DNA of 64,000 bases from Liquorilactobacillus ghanensis DSM 18630 (GCF_001435235.1 NZ_AZGB01000015.1:191117-255116); one strand, 5' to 3'. Shown: positions 18,981 through 29,190, counted from the first letter of the stretch. Numbers and translations are program-made. The notes: generated from the sequence alone by a model not told the origin.

Positions 18981-19668
18981 ATCCCCTTACTGTTTCGATA
19001 TATTGCGGTTGATGTGGATCATGCTCAATTTTTTCCCGTAAATGACTGACATGCATATCAACCATTCGCGTTTGACCAACATAATCAAACCCCCAAACCC
19101 CGTTTAATAACTTATCACGACTTAAAACCCGTTGTGGTCGTTTAACAAAATAAGCCAGTAATTCAAATTCTTTGGGAGTCAATTTAATTTTTTCTCCATT
19201 ACGAGTTACCGAATAGTTAACTAAATCAATTGTAAAATCAGGAAATTGGTAAATTTCTTGTGACTTTTTTGATGAAGTTGCTGGTGTTTCCTCATCAGTT
19301 GCCTCGGTTGTCCGACGCGCGATAGCCTTAATTCTAGCCAAGACTTCTCGCGGAGAAAATGGTTTAGTCAGGTAATCATCAGCCCCTAATTCCAACCCGA
19401 TCACCTTATCGTATTCTTCACCCTTAGCAGTCAAAATCATAATTGGGGTTTTAATTTTTTCCTGTCGCAATCTCTTGGTAACTTCTAATCCATCTAATTT
19501 TGGTAACATCAAATCAAGCAAGATAAAATCATATTGATCTGTAACTGCTTCATCAAAAGCCTTTTGTCCATCCATCGCAACCGTTACCTGATAACCAGCC
19601 GTTTCCAAATTATACTTCAACAGTGTTACAATCGCCATTTCATCATCGACTACCAGAATTCTTTTCAA
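18940..19668 (-). CDS. phoP: Response regulator PhoP/PnpR
   Basis: OmpR-family regulator of the Pho regulon. The receiver domain begins at MKRILVVDDE, with the phosphoacceptor Asp in LLDLMLP (about residue 52) and Lys in PIMILTAKG; a winged-helix DNA-binding domain ends the protein (LLNGVWGFDYVGQTRMVDMH). The start is the TTG at 19668, 6 bases after CGGAGGG; this gives 242 residues and removes 20 spurious upstream codons. Confidence 0.96.
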   Translation of the reverse strand: MKRILVVDDEMAIVTLLKYNLETAGYQVTVAMDGQKAFDEAVTDQYDFILLDLMLPKLDGLEVTKRLRQEKIKTPIMILTAKGEEYDKVIGLELGADDYLTKPFSPREVLARIKAIARRTTEATDEETPATSSKKSQEIYQFPDFTIDLVNYSVTRNGEKIKLTPKEFELLAYFVKRPQRVLSRDKLLNGVWGFDYVGQTRMVDMHVSHLREKIEHDPHQPQYIETVRGFGYRFEGEANQDH

Positions 19669-19684
19669 AATATTCCCTCCGTAA

Positions 19685-20854
19685 TTAATGAAAGATAACC
19701 AAACCGATTTCATGCGGTGAATCAGCATAAATTGCTCCCTGTGCCAATTTTAATTCTCCAGCATAATTTCGAAGTTTAAATCGGCAAAAAGTTGCATCTG
19801 TTTTTAAAGCAGCATAAAGCTCTGATTCACTATGAACAGTCAATCCGTTGCAAGTTAATATCTCATCACCAGGTTGAATCTTCATCTTAGCGGCCGGAGT
19901 ATTTGGCTGAACCGCAATTACACGAACACCGTCATGGGTTTCAACATACCAATTATTTTCTTTACGTTCAAATCTTCGCTTTAAAATCATTGCTACTACC
20001 GACAGCAACAATAAAACAATAATTATAATTTCAAAAATCGCTGGAAAAATATAGCAAAGACCAGCTCCCACCAAAAAAGCCAGCAATAATTCTAACAGTT
20101 CACGTTTTTCAAAGCGATAAGTTGCTTGCGCTGATTGACGCCAAAATTTAAAACCACTGCTGATAATTGCCGGAAGAATAAATAATTGAAATTGATGATG
20201 AGCAATCGTTATAAAAAACCAGCCTGGTAAAAAATTAGTCAGCGTTCCACTGGGGACCAGACACACTAACGGAACCAGTGCTAAATCTTGCCAAGAGTAA
20301 AAAACTAACCGCCGGCCTCGTTTGCCATTCTTGATAACCGGACTGATTTCCATTGACTGGTAGCGTTTCAGCATCAGCCATTTAGCAACTAAAAACAGAG
20401 CAGCTATAAAAAGTAGTGCTGCGCTGCTGGTTGCTAATGCGGAATGACTGAGCAATACTTGCTGCTTAATCGAACTTGGCAGCAGGTTGGCTAACTCAGC
20501 TGAAAATAAACTTAATCCGCCTAATAAAAGTAAACTGATCCACCAGAAAAAAGCACTATCAATCTTAAAAAATGGATAGATCAGCACAGCAATCACCATT
20601 AGAACTTGATAAATAATGATCCACTGCCATGGTAACATGACTCCTATTAAGATAGTAATCAAACTGCCGATTATCCCCAGCAAAAAGAAGTTTTTAATAA
20701 AGTGCCTTCCTTCAAAGAAGTCACGATTGATCGCAATGCGGAATTGTTTTCGTTCAAATGAAATTCGCCTTGCATATGTAACTCCTATACTCAAAATTGC
20801 CAACCAAACAACCGGTTGCAACAGAAAATTTTTAATCGCCTCAAGCACCATCAA
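19685..20854 (-). CDS. MinJ-like multi-pass membrane protein with C-terminal PDZ domain
   Basis: About 389 residues: eight or so hydrophobic spans, then a PDZ domain in the last 90 residues (VIAVQPNTPAAKMKIQPGDEI, ending QGAIYADSPHEIGLVIFH). Layout, length and position beside ftsEX match B. subtilis MinJ (YvjD), the bridge between DivIVA and MinD in division-site selection. Whether it does that job here is inferred. No CtpB-type protease gene lies between it and ftsX, unlike in Bacillus. The TTG at 20854 lies 8 bases after AAAGG. It probably leads the phoP-phoR-pst transcript. Confidence 0.7.
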   Translation of the reverse strand: MMVLEAIKNFLLQPVVWLAILSIGVTYARRISFERKQFRIAINRDFFEGRHFIKNFFLLGIIGSLITILIGVMLPWQWIIIYQVLMVIAVLIYPFFKIDSAFFWWISLLLLGGLSLFSAELANLLPSSIKQQVLLSHSALATSSAALLFIAALFLVAKWLMLKRYQSMEISPVIKNGKRGRRLVFYSWQDLALVPLVCLVPSGTLTNFLPGWFFITIAHHQFQLFILPAIISSGFKFWRQSAQATYRFEKRELLELLLAFLVGAGLCYIFPAIFEIIIIVLLLLSVVAMILKRRFERKENNWYVETHDGVRVIAVQPNTPAAKMKIQPGDEILTCNGLTVHSESELYAALKTDATFCRFKLRNYAGELKLAQGAIYADSPHEIGLVIFH

Positions 20855-20892
20855 TTTGAACACCTTTCTTAAAAAAACAATTCAGTACCTTT

Positions 20893-20921
20893 AGTATAGC
20901 AATTCTATTTTAAGAGTACAA
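20893..20921 (-). promoter_or_regulatory. Promoter for the minJ-like/phoPR/pst operon
   Basis: Minus-strand TTGTAC-N17-TATACT lies 39 bases before the minJ-like gene. The -35 overlaps the T-run of the terminator just upstream. Confidence 0.7.
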
Positions 20922-20952
20922 AAAATCCTGCTAATTTAACTTTAGCAAGATT
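20921..20952 (-). terminator. Second tandem terminator after ftsX
   Basis: Minus-strand CTTGCTAAA-gttaa-TTAGCAGG hairpin followed by ATTTTTTG. It is the second of two consecutive terminators. Confidence 0.7.
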
Positions 20953-20971
20953 TAATTTTTGCATAACGTAA

Positions 20972-21003
20972 ATAAAAACCCCTTCTTAAGTTAAGAAGAG
21001 GCC
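20972..21003 (-). terminator. First tandem terminator after ftsX
   Basis: Minus-strand CCTCTTCTTAA-C-TTAAGAAGGGG hairpin followed by TTTTTATTT, about 43 bases after the ftsX stop. Confidence 0.8.
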
Positions 21004-21045
21004 TTATTTACTGCTTACATAGAGCAAGTTTTCGATTAAAAAAGG

Positions 21046-21933
21046 TTAAATTTTTAAGAAGCGACGCATTGAAACCGCCGATCCCAGTGCACCGATAATA
21101 ATTCCAATCAAAATTAACAATAAATCAATTTGAAGCAAGAATGTTGCCGGTGTCAATAGCTGATAACCGGTGCTGGCCAAGGATGCCATTAAAACGCGAT
21201 ACAGCCAAACGTAGCCAAAGTCAATAATGACAATTGGCAAAATTGCGCCAAACAATCCGGTCCAAGCTCCTTCTAAGATAAATGGCCAACGGATAAACCC
21301 ATTAGTTGCACCAACTAATCGCATAATAGCTATCTCATTTTTACGTGATAAAATTGTAATTCGAATCGTATTTGAGATCAGAAAGACTGCTACAAACAAT
21401 AATAACAAGCCAATCGCTGTTCCCCAAGTTCGAACGCTATCAACTACATGAAATAATTTTTTGGCTGATGCACCACCATATTTAGCAGTGTAAACATACT
21501 TCATATGTTCAGCTTTCTCAGCAACTTTTACTGTCTGTTTTGGTTGCTTGGTTTTGACTACATAAACATCATTTAACGGATTATCATCCCCGCTGAATAA
21601 TTTGAACTCTTTACCATAACTACCAATAACATTTTTTAGTTCCTGCTTTTTACTTGAATAACGAATACTTTTTACATCACTCAAGCTTGATAATTCTTGC
21701 CGCAACTGCTGCTGCTGTTTTTTAGTTGTTCCTCGATTAATCAGAACTCTAACTTGAACATCATTTTCAATATCTGAAGCTACTTTATTAATATTTAACA
21801 AAATCGCTAACAAAACTCCGACTAATAATAGGGTTACCGCAACTGCACTGATAGCTGCTGCGGTCATCCAACCATTGCGTTTAAGGCTTTTGAAGCTTTC
21901 TTTTAAATGCCGTTTGAATGTCAGACTATTCAT
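21046..21933 (-). CDS. ftsX: Cell-division protein FtsX
   Basis: Permease-like partner of FtsE; in Gram-positives FtsEX activates peptidoglycan hydrolases outside the membrane. It has 295 residues: one N-terminal span (about 23-45), an extracytoplasmic domain of about 130 residues, then three C-terminal spans with the ILSRKNEIAIMRLVGAT loop. The start is ATG 21933 (MNSLTFKRH), preceded by AAAGGGGG within the last codons of ftsE; the two genes overlap by 8 bases. A longer in-frame upstream extension is not supported. Confidence 0.95.
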   Translation of the reverse strand: MNSLTFKRHLKESFKSLKRNGWMTAAAISAVAVTLLLVGVLLAILLNINKVASDIENDVQVRVLINRGTTKKQQQQLRQELSSLSDVKSIRYSSKKQELKNVIGSYGKEFKLFSGDDNPLNDVYVVKTKQPKQTVKVAEKAEHMKYVYTAKYGGASAKKLFHVVDSVRTWGTAIGLLLLFVAVFLISNTIRITILSRKNEIAIMRLVGATNGFIRWPFILEGAWTGLFGAILPIVIIDFGYVWLYRVLMASLASTGYQLLTPATFLLQIDLLLILIGIIIGALGSAVSMRRFLKI

Positions 21934-22612
21934 TTTTAGAAAAGCCCCCTTTACGCTGGTCACGAATAATATGCCCATCTTCGATTTCAATTACACGATG
22001 CTTGCGTTGGTTAACAATTCCACTATTATGAGTAGCCATAACAACCGTTGTGCCCTGTTGATTAATTTCCTCTAGGATATCCATAATTCCTCCGGCTGTA
22101 TCGGGATCAAGATTTCCGGTTGGTTCATCAGCGATCACGATCCCTGGTTGATTAGCAATCGCTCGCGCAATTGCGATTCGCTGCTGCTCACCACCGGATA
22201 ATTGATTTGGAAAAGCATCCGCTTTATCTGCCAATCCTACTAAATCAAGTACCCGTTTAACTCGCTGTTGAATTTCAGTAGGCTGTTTTTCAATTACTTG
22301 CAACGCGTAGGCGACATTTTCAAAAACCGTCATTTTGGGCAATAATTTGAAATCTTGAAAAACAATTCCCAATTCTCGTCGTAAATAAGGAATCTCATGC
22401 CCCTTAATTTTATCAAGCTCAAATTCATTGATCTTAATTTGACCTGAGGTTGGCTTTTCTTCGCGATACATCATCTTGATAAAAGTTGATTTGCCAGCAC
22501 CACTCGGCCCCACTACATAAACAAACTCCCCTTGATCGATTTTAATGCTGAAATCACTGGCTGCTTCAATATCATTGGTATATTTTTTAAAAACATGCTT
22601 AAATTCAATCAC
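21926..22612 (-). CDS. ftsE: Cell-division ATPase FtsE
   Basis: ABC-type ATPase that drives FtsX. It has 228 residues, Walker A GPSGAGKST, Q-loop VFQDFKLLP, signature LSGGEQQR, Walker B IVIADEPTGNLDP and H-loop THN. The GTG start follows AAGGAGG with a 7-base gap. A -10-like TATAAT sits about 50 bases upstream, without a convincing -35. Confidence 0.97.
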   Translation of the reverse strand: MIEFKHVFKKYTNDIEAASDFSIKIDQGEFVYVVGPSGAGKSTFIKMMYREEKPTSGQIKINEFELDKIKGHEIPYLRRELGIVFQDFKLLPKMTVFENVAYALQVIEKQPTEIQQRVKRVLDLVGLADKADAFPNQLSGGEQQRIAIARAIANQPGIVIADEPTGNLDPDTAGGIMDILEEINQQGTTVVMATHNSGIVNQRKHRVIEIEDGHIIRDQRKGGFSKNE

Positions 22613-22707
22613 CAGAACTCCTCCTTAAATCAGCTACACACCAGCTAATTATAACATTCCTTATTATTTAAAGATTTCAACTAAATTACAAATAAATTTC
22701 ATTTAGT

Positions 22708-23827
22708 TTAGTCAGGATTTTGTGCACTTAATTGTGATTGCAAATAAGCATTGATAAAGCCATCCAAATCGCCATCCATCACCGCTTGAATATTTCCAGT
22801 CTCATAATTGGTTCGATGATCTTTAACTAATGAATACGGATGAAAAACATAAGAACGAATCTGCGACCCCCAGCCGATTTCCAGCTGTTGCCCTTGGATC
22901 GCTGCCTTCTTTTTTTCTTGTTCTTCTAATTTTAATTGATACAAGCGGGCTCGCAGCATACTTTCAGCTGTCGCACGATTTTGAAATTGTGAACGCTGTG
23001 CCTGACTGGAAACCACAATTCCCGTTGGAATATGAATTAATCGAACCGCTGAAGATGTTTTGTTAATATGCTGACCACCGGCACCGCTTGATCGAAAGAC
23101 TTCCATTTTTATGTCTTCTGGCCGTAGTTCAACCTCCACACTATCATCCAGTTCTGGCATAACATTAACCGAAGCAAATGAAGTATGCCGGCGACCAGCA
23201 GCATCAAACGGTGAAATTCTCACCAAACGATGAACACCTTTTTCACTGCGTAAGTAGCCATAAGCATTTTTCCCGCTGAAGCGCAAAGTCACACTTTTAA
23301 TTCCTGCCTCTTCACCAGCCAGATAATCTAAAACTTCTACTTTAAAATGATGCTGCTGCCCCCAACGATCATACATCCGCAACAACATTGAGCCCCAATC
23401 TTGAGATTCTGTTCCACCAGCTCCTGGATGGATTTCTAGTAAAGCATTATGTGCATCGTACTTTCCATTCAGCAACAATTCTAATTGATATGCCTGCAAC
23501 TTTTGTTGTACCTTCGTTAATTTTTCAGTTAATTCAGTTTTCATTTCTTGATCTTGTGGATCTTCTTTTAGCAATTCAGCTAAAATTTCAAGTTCATCAA
23601 CTGCATCACTTAAAACTTTAAAATTATCAAATTTGGTTTTTAAACCATTTGTCTCATCAATAATTTTTTGGGCAGCTGCTTGGTCATCCCAAAAACTTGG
23701 ATCAGCCATTTTACCCTCATTTTCAGAAATTTTTTCGTTCAAGGCCTCTAAGTCAAAGAGACCCCCTAAAGTCTTGGACTTTTTGCTTCATATTTTCAAT
23801 TATTTTTTTTGCTTCACTAAGTTCCAT
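22708..23827 (-). CDS. prfB: Peptide chain release factor 2 with programmed +1 frameshift
   Basis: RF2 ends translation at UGA and UAA. The reading starts at ATG 23827 (MELSEAKKIIENMKQK), after AAAGGAG. After 24 codons the frame hits UGA (23753-23755); the long frame resumes one base later at GAC 23754, giving 372 residues in all. The frameshift signal AGGGGG-TCT-CTT-TGA-C is classic: low RF2 lets the ribosome slip past UGA. The main frame has the SPF anticodon-like motif (RISPFDAAG) and the catalytic GGQ loop (RSSGAGGQHINKTSSAVR). Confidence 0.97.
23753..23767 (-). promoter_or_regulatory. RF2 autoregulatory frameshift site
   Basis: Minus-strand AGGGGGTCTCTTTGA followed by C. An internal Shine-Dalgarno-like AGGGGG sits three bases before the slippery CTT, and UGA is codon 25. 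Confidence 0.95.
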
Positions 23828-23923
23828 TATTAAACTCCTTTTGCATTTATCTTTTTTAACTGCCAACAAAAAGAAATACCGATCGATTTAACAATTAAAT
23901 CAAGCGGCATTCTCAATAAATAA

Positions 23924-26287
23924 TTAACGATGAATATCTTGCCGAATCTCTGCTTTCAAGAACAGCCGGGTGACATCATATTCGATATCACCAATCATTT
24001 GTTCAAACATGCGAAAACCATCTGTTTGATACTCAACTAGCGGATTCAACTGACCATATCCACGTAATCCGATCGATTGTCGTAATTGATCCATCTCATC
24101 AATGTGGTCCATCCACCTTGAGTCGACCACTCGCAAAACAACAACTTTTTCGAATTCAAGCATTTGCGAAGCATCGTATAACTGTTTTTCTTTTAAACGA
24201 TAGTTTGCTTCAGCACGGTCCATTAAATAGTTGATGATTTCTTCCGGTTTTTTGTCTGTCAGATCATTTAGCGCAATACTATCTTCATTGACCATAGCTG
24301 CAATTGCGAAATCAATAATTGCTTGCAGGTTCCAGTCTTTTTGATCGCCCTGTGTATGCATCTGCACGATATGTTCCACTGTTCGCTTAATCATTGGCAT
24401 AATAACCGGTTTTAATGATTCATTTTCCATAATGACTTGCTGACGTTGAGAATAAATTACTTCTCGTTGCTCACGCATAACATCATCATATTGTAAAACC
24501 TGCTTACGAGTATCGTAGTTATTTCCTTCAACCCGCTTTTGAGCTGATTCAACCTGTCGACTAATCATTTTACTTTGGATAACGGCATCTTCATCGGCAA
24601 CTTTAAATCGTTGCAGTAAGGCTTTTACCCGTTCTGAACCAAACCGCAGCATCAAATCGTCTTCTAATGAAAGATAAAATTGTGTAACACCAGGATCTCC
24701 TTGCCGACCAGATCGGCCACGCAACTGATTATCAATTCGACGTGATTCATGGCGTTCAGTTCCAATAACTGCTAAACCGCCAGCTTCACGAACACCCGGT
24801 CCTAATTTGATATCAGTTCCACGACCAGCCATATTGGTAGCAATGGTAACTGCTCCACGCTGCCCAGCATTCATAATTATTTCAGCTTCCTTGGCATGAT
24901 TTTTAGCATTCAAAACTGAATGTGCAATTCCAGCCTGGTCAAGTAACTGCGATAACAGTTCTGACGTTTCGACTGCAACTGTTCCGACTAAAATCGGCTG
25001 ACCTTTTTTGTGTCGTTGCTTTATATCTTCAATTACTGCCTTAAATTTACTTTTAAGTGTCGGATACAGCAAATCTGGTCGATCATCTCGAATTACCGGT
25101 TTGTTGGTTGGAATTGTTATAACTTCCATGTTGTAAATTTCCCGAAATTCTTCATCTTCTGTTTTAGCTGTTCCGGTCATTCCGGCAATTTTCTTATACA
25201 TCCGAAAATAGTTCTGATAAGTAATATTTGCCATTGTCTTAGTTTCTTGCTGAATTTCTACCCGTTCTTTGGCTTCAATAGCCTGATGAAGACCATCAGA
25301 ATAACGGCGGCCTTCCATAATTCGACCAGTAAATTGATCAACAATCATAACTTCGCCGTTGGAAACAACATAGTCTTTATCCCGTAGCATAATAAAGTTA
25401 GCCCGTAGAGCATTATCTAGATGATGAGTCAAGGCTGTATTGTCTGGATCATACAAATTTGTTAATCCAAAGTATTTTTCAGCCTTACGAATACCTTGCT
25501 CTGTCAAGGCAACTGATTTTGATTCCAAATCAATTTTATAATCTTTTTTCTCTGTTAATGTTTTAGCGAAGCGATCAGTTCGAATATATAAAGCAGTTGT
25601 GGGTTCAGCTTGACCGGAAATAATCAAAGGCGTCCGCGCCTCATCAATTAAAATCGAGTCAACTTCATCGACTACAACAAAATTTAATGGTCGTTGCACC
25701 ATATCTTCTCGATAAACCACCATGTTATCCCGCAAATAATCAAATCCCAATTCACTATTAGTTGAATAGGTAATATCACAATTATAAGCTGCTCGTTTTT
25801 CATCGGCTGATTTATTGGAAACATTTAAACCAACTGTTAATCCCAGCCAAGTGTACAATTCACCCATTTCAGTTGCATCACGTTGAGCTAAATACTCATT
25901 AACAGTCACAACATGTACACCCTTGCTGGCCAAAGCATTCAAATAGACCGGCATAGTAGCCGTTAACGTTTTACCTTCACCAGTTTTCATTTCAGCAATA
26001 TTGCCTTCATGCAAAACGATCCCGCCATAGATTTGAACTCTGAATGGGTATAAACCCAAAACTCGTTTAGCTCCTTCACGTACCACAGCAAAAGCTTCTG
26101 GCAGTAAATCATCCAAAGTTTCTCCAGCTTGATAACGTTTTTTTAGTGCCGGCGTTTGGGCCTGTAATTCTTCATCACTCAAAGCTGCCATTTCCTCAGC
26201 ATGAGCTTCAACTTTATCGGCTATTTTTCCTAGCCGTTTAATTTCTCTTTTATCACTTTCAACCCATTTTTTAAGGACATTTACCAT
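23924..26287 (-). CDS. secA: Protein translocase ATPase SecA
   Basis: Motor that drives pre-proteins through SecYEG. It has 787 residues. Visible features are Walker [20 protein letters not shown], helicase motif [15 protein letters not shown] and [11 protein letters not shown]. It ends at [13 protein letters not shown] and has no C-terminal linker or zinc-binding Cys motif, which is normal for lactobacilli. The ATG follows AAGGAAAACAGAC. Confidence 0.98.
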   Translation of the reverse strand: MVNVLKKWVESDKREIKRLGKIADKVEAHAEEMAALSDEELQAQTPALKKRYQAGETLDDLLPEAFAVVREGAKRVLGLYPFRVQIYGGIVLHEGNIAEMKTGEGKTLTATMPVYLNALASKGVHVVTVNEYLAQRDATEMGELYTWLGLTVGLNVSNKSADEKRAAYNCDITYSTNSELGFDYLRDNMVVYREDMVQRPLNFVVVDEVDSILIDEARTPLIISGQAEPTTALYIRTDRFAKTLTEKKDYKIDLESKSVALTEQGIRKAEKYFGLTNLYDPDNTALTHHLDNALRANFIMLRDKDYVVSNGEVMIVDQFTGRIMEGRRYSDGLHQAIEAKERVEIQQETKTMANITYQNYFRMYKKIAGMTGTAKTEDEEFREIYNMEVITIPTNKPVIRDDRPDLLYPTLKSKFKAVIEDIKQRHKKGQPILVGTVAVETSELLSQLLDQAGIAHSVLNAKNHAKEAEIIMNAGQRGAVTIATNMAGRGTDIKLGPGVREAGGLAVIGTERHESRRIDNQLRGRSGRQGDPGVTQFYLSLEDDLMLRFGSERVKALLQRFKVADEDAVIQSKMISRQVESAQKRVEGNNYDTRKQVLQYDDVMREQREVIYSQRQQVIMENESLKPVIMPMIKRTVEHIVQMHTQGDQKDWNLQAIIDFAIAAMVNEDSIALNDLTDKKPEEIINYLMDRAEANYRLKEKQLYDASQMLEFEKVVVLRVVDSRWMDHIDEMDQLRQSIGLRGYGQLNPLVEYQTDGFRMFEQMIGDIEYDVTRLFLKAEIRQDIHR

Positions 26288-26337
26288 GTCTGTTTTCCTT
26301 TCTTAAACCACAATTCATTCAAATTAAATTTAAAACT

Positions 26338-26393
26338 ATTATACAATATATAATACACCATTGTTATTTTATCATTGATTATTACTTTTTCAA
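26338..26393 (-). promoter_or_regulatory. secA promoter region
   Basis: Minus-strand TTGAAA (26388-26393)-N16-TAAAAT (26366-26371) is the best match. A second -10, TATAAT at 26338-26343, lies closer to the gene but has a poor -35. Confidence 0.6.
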
Positions 26394-26403
26394 ATTGAGC
26401 ACT

Positions 26404-26432
26404 AAAAAAACAAGCGATCTTAACCGCTTGTT
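26404..26432 (-). terminator. Terminator after hpf
   Basis: Minus-strand AACAAGCG-gttaagat-CGCTTGTT followed by TTTTT. It separates hpf from secA. Confidence 0.88.
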
Positions 26433-26461
26433 AAAAAATAAATTGAAATTATTAAGAATCT

Positions 26462-27022
26462 TTATTCATCACTAGCTTCAATTAAACCATAGCGGCCATC
26501 TTTACGACGGTAAACAATATTAATGCCATTTGTTTCAGCATCTTCATAAATAAAGAAATTATGACCCAACATATCCATTTGCAAAACAGCTTCTTCACTA
26601 TCCATTGGTTTTAATAAGAAACGTTTCGTTCTTACAATATCAAATTTCTTATCAGATTTTGCAGCTTCACTCTTCTCCACTGCTGCTTCGGCTACATCCA
26701 GTCCCTTGAAACCCTTCTCACGCGATTTACGATTAATCTTCGTCTTATATTTACGAATTTGACGCTCAAGCTTATCAGTGACTAAATCAACACTCGCATA
26801 CATGTCAGGTGAGGTTTCTTCAGCACGCAGTACCAAATATGGAAGTGGGATAGTAACTTCAACTTTGGCTGTTTTATCTGAGTACACTTTTAAATTAACG
26901 TGTGCCGTTGAATTCGAGGTATCTTCAAAATATTTTTCTAATTTATTTAATTTTTTCTGAACATAATCCCGAATTGCAGACGTAACTTCGATATTTTCAC
27001 CACGAATACTGTATTTTAACAT
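26462..27022 (-). CDS. hpf: Long-form ribosome hibernation promoting factor
   Basis: Binds the 30S decoding region and forms 100S ribosome dimers in stationary phase. It has 186 residues: an N-terminal S30AE domain (1 to about 100; the region starts MLKYSIRGENIEVTSAIRD) and a C-terminal dimerisation domain (RTKRFLLKPMDSEEAVLQM...). The length marks the long form. The ATG follows AAAGGAGAGG. It has its own promoter and terminator, so it is a single-gene unit. Confidence 0.96.
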   Translation of the reverse strand: MLKYSIRGENIEVTSAIRDYVQKKLNKLEKYFEDTSNSTAHVNLKVYSDKTAKVEVTIPLPYLVLRAEETSPDMYASVDLVTDKLERQIRKYKTKINRKSREKGFKGLDVAEAAVEKSEAAKSDKKFDIVRTKRFLLKPMDSEEAVLQMDMLGHNFFIYEDAETNGINIVYRRKDGRYGLIEASDE

Positions 27023-27088
27023 AACAAACCTCTCCTTTCACAACTAAACATTGATAAATTGGCTTAACCTCTTTATCCTGTTATCTTT

Positions 27089-27117
27089 ATTATATAAGAA
27101 AAACTGATATTTAACAA
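27089..27117 (-). promoter_or_regulatory. hpf promoter
   Basis: Minus-strand TTGTTA-N17-TATAAT, 66 bases before the hpf start. Confidence 0.75.
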
Positions 27118-27132
27118 TCAATATCCCCAAAT

Positions 27133-27822
27133 TCAACGAGCCAAAGTAAGCGATTTAACATTGGCAGCACCAGCGGCTAACATCAGCGATCGGGCATGAT
27201 AAAGTGTTCGTCCAGTTGTATAAACGTCATCAATCAGCAGAATTTTCTTGTCATTTACCTGAATTTTATCGTTCAATTCAAATGGTTGTGGCATTTTCAA
27301 ACGTTGCTGCCGATTCCTTTTAGATTGAACGCCTTTATTGCTGTTCGCCTTTATTTTTAACAAACGTTTAAACGAAACCTTCTCAAGTAGTCCTTCTACT
27401 TGATTGAATCCTCGCTGCTGCCAAGTTTGATCAGAAATTGGAATTGGTACAGCTAACCAACCTTGATGAGTAAACTTTCCTACTTCTTTTGCTATTGCTG
27501 ATTGAAAGAAAAGACGCCATTGATAATTACCATGAAATTTATAGTTAAGAAAGTAATCCTTCATCGCTTGATTGTAACAATATAATGCCCGATTTTTTAA
27601 TAAATCTCCTGTAATTTTTCGTTGCCATTCATGACAGTCACTGCAAAGCTCAGGAGTTGTTTGAAAGCGACCGCAGCCTGAACAAATAGATTCAGATTTC
27701 AAACTGAGAAAATCAGCTCGACAAACAGCACAAAGATTTTCTTGTTCAATTGGCGTCCAACTAAAAAACCATTTTAATAATGATTTATTTTGTATCAGAC
27801 GTTGGCACTTTAGACAATGCAT
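27133..27822 (-). CDS. comFC: ComFC-like phosphoribosyltransferase-fold competence protein
   Basis: Late competence protein needed for natural transformation; believed to act with ComFA and DprA on incoming single-stranded DNA. It has 229 residues. The N-terminal zinc region carries four CxxC pairs (CLKC, CAVC, CSGC, CSDC), and the C-terminal half has the PRPP-binding motif LLIDDVYTTGRT. It overlaps the end of comFA by 38 bases, so the pair is co-translated. Confidence 0.92.
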   Translation of the reverse strand: MHCLKCQRLIQNKSLLKWFFSWTPIEQENLCAVCRADFLSLKSESICSGCGRFQTTPELCSDCHEWQRKITGDLLKNRALYCYNQAMKDYFLNYKFHGNYQWRLFFQSAIAKEVGKFTHQGWLAVPIPISDQTWQQRGFNQVEGLLEKVSFKRLLKIKANSNKGVQSKRNRQQRLKMPQPFELNDKIQVNDKKILLIDDVYTTGRTLYHARSLMLAAGAANVKSLTLAR

Positions 27823-29146
27823 TGTTATTTAATTTTGCCCCCTCGTGATTCAAGAACTTAATTTGTCGAATCGCTCTGCTTAAATTTCGATTCAGCATAG
27901 AACAAGCAAAAATAACTTCTCCTACGGGGCGTTGACTGCTGCGACCAGCGCGCCCGGCTATTTGAACTAATGCTTCCTCCGTAAATACCGGCTCATCCGC
28001 ACCAATTACCAAAACATTAAGTTTGGGAAACGTAACGCCTCTTTCCAAAATGGTAGTTGTTATTAGCAATTGACAGCTTTCTTCGCGCATTTGTTGAACT
28101 TTTTCAATCCGATGTGGATCAGCTGCAAAAACTGTTGTCAAATGTTGGTTAGTTGTGAATTGCTTCAAACTAGTTTTTAATAATTCCAGTAAAGAAATTT
28201 GCGGCGCAAACACTAAAACTGGCCAACCGGCTTGCAGCCATTTTTGCAAAGGTCGAATTATATTCTGTGCTAATTTTTGTCGTTGTAGTTGTTTTTTCCA
28301 ACTAGGTAGTAATATTATCTGCGGAACCGGTAATAAATGTCCATGAAACCGTAGTGGTAAATAGCCTAATTTAAGTTGATGCTGTTTTACCTTTCGTAAC
28401 ATTTCACTTGTCGGAGTAGCCGTCAACAAAAGTAAACTGCTAATTTTTTTTCGTGCATTGGTCACTGCCGTTTGCAATAAACGATTGCCTTTAAATGGAA
28501 AAGCATCTGCCTCATCAATAATCAGTAGATCAAAAGCATTTTTAAATTTCAGCAGTTGATGAGTCGTGCAAATTACTATTTGACTATAACGATAATCCAT
28601 TGAACTCGAGCCATGAAGCAGGACCATTGAAGTTTGCTTGAAGGCTGCACTAAGCCGTGGGTACAGTTCATTGCAGACATCTATTCGCGGCGTTGCAATA
28701 CAAATTCGTTCACGGCGCTTAAGTGCTGCCGCTATGGTCGGAAACAAGATCTCAGTTTTGCCTGCACCAGTAACTGCCCAAAGCAAAAAATCTTTTTTTC
28801 GACTAGTTTGTAGTTGTAAATCCACTGCACATCCTTGCTGCAAAGCTGATAGCTTTCCTGACCAAGTCAACGGTGCCGTTTGTAGTGGAAACCGGTTTGG
28901 TTCAGCTATGGTGTATAATAAGTCCTGAGATGTTAATCTGCCAAATTGAATACATTGAGGGCAATAATAATTGCCGTTAGGTAGGAATGCCAGCTGCTTA
29001 TTGGTTTTTTGATTGCAGCGATGACAAATAATGTACTTACCAGTTATTTCAATTGCTGAAATTTTTTTAGCAGTTGCTGGTAAATAGGCAACATTTTCTT
29101 GGCCAGCGACTTTTACTAATCGACCGTAAAAATCTTCCAGTTGCAC
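27785..29146 (-). CDS. comFA: ComFA DEAD-box helicase of competence
   Basis: ATP-driven motor for uptake of transforming DNA across the membrane. It has 453 residues from the GTG at 29146 (after GGGGGGTG); 22 further in-frame codons upstream lack a ribosome site. It has a four-cysteine zinc site (CHRC and CPQC, about residues 38-62), Walker A TGAGKTE, DEAD box IIDEADAF, motif III LLTATPT and motif VI QIAGRAGR. An intact comFA-comFC pair implies a possible competence pathway in this organism. Confidence 0.94.
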   Translation of the reverse strand: MQLEDFYGRLVKVAGQENVAYLPATAKKISAIEITGKYIICHRCNQKTNKQLAFLPNGNYYCPQCIQFGRLTSQDLLYTIAEPNRFPLQTAPLTWSGKLSALQQGCAVDLQLQTSRKKDFLLWAVTGAGKTEILFPTIAAALKRRERICIATPRIDVCNELYPRLSAAFKQTSMVLLHGSSSMDYRYSQIVICTTHQLLKFKNAFDLLIIDEADAFPFKGNRLLQTAVTNARKKISSLLLLTATPTSEMLRKVKQHQLKLGYLPLRFHGHLLPVPQIILLPSWKKQLQRQKLAQNIIRPLQKWLQAGWPVLVFAPQISLLELLKTSLKQFTTNQHLTTVFAADPHRIEKVQQMREESCQLLITTTILERGVTFPKLNVLVIGADEPVFTEEALVQIAGRAGRSSQRPVGEVIFACSMLNRNLSRAIRQIKFLNHEGAKLNNNALSKVPTSDTK

Positions 29147-29190
29147 GTTTTCACCCCCCTTAAAAATAAATACGCAAAGGTGATATTCTT

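Noticed and set aside
29147-29190. cin-box-like TACGCAAA between comFA and yvyE
   Set aside because: Too far from the known TACGAATA competence box and on an unhelpful spacing.
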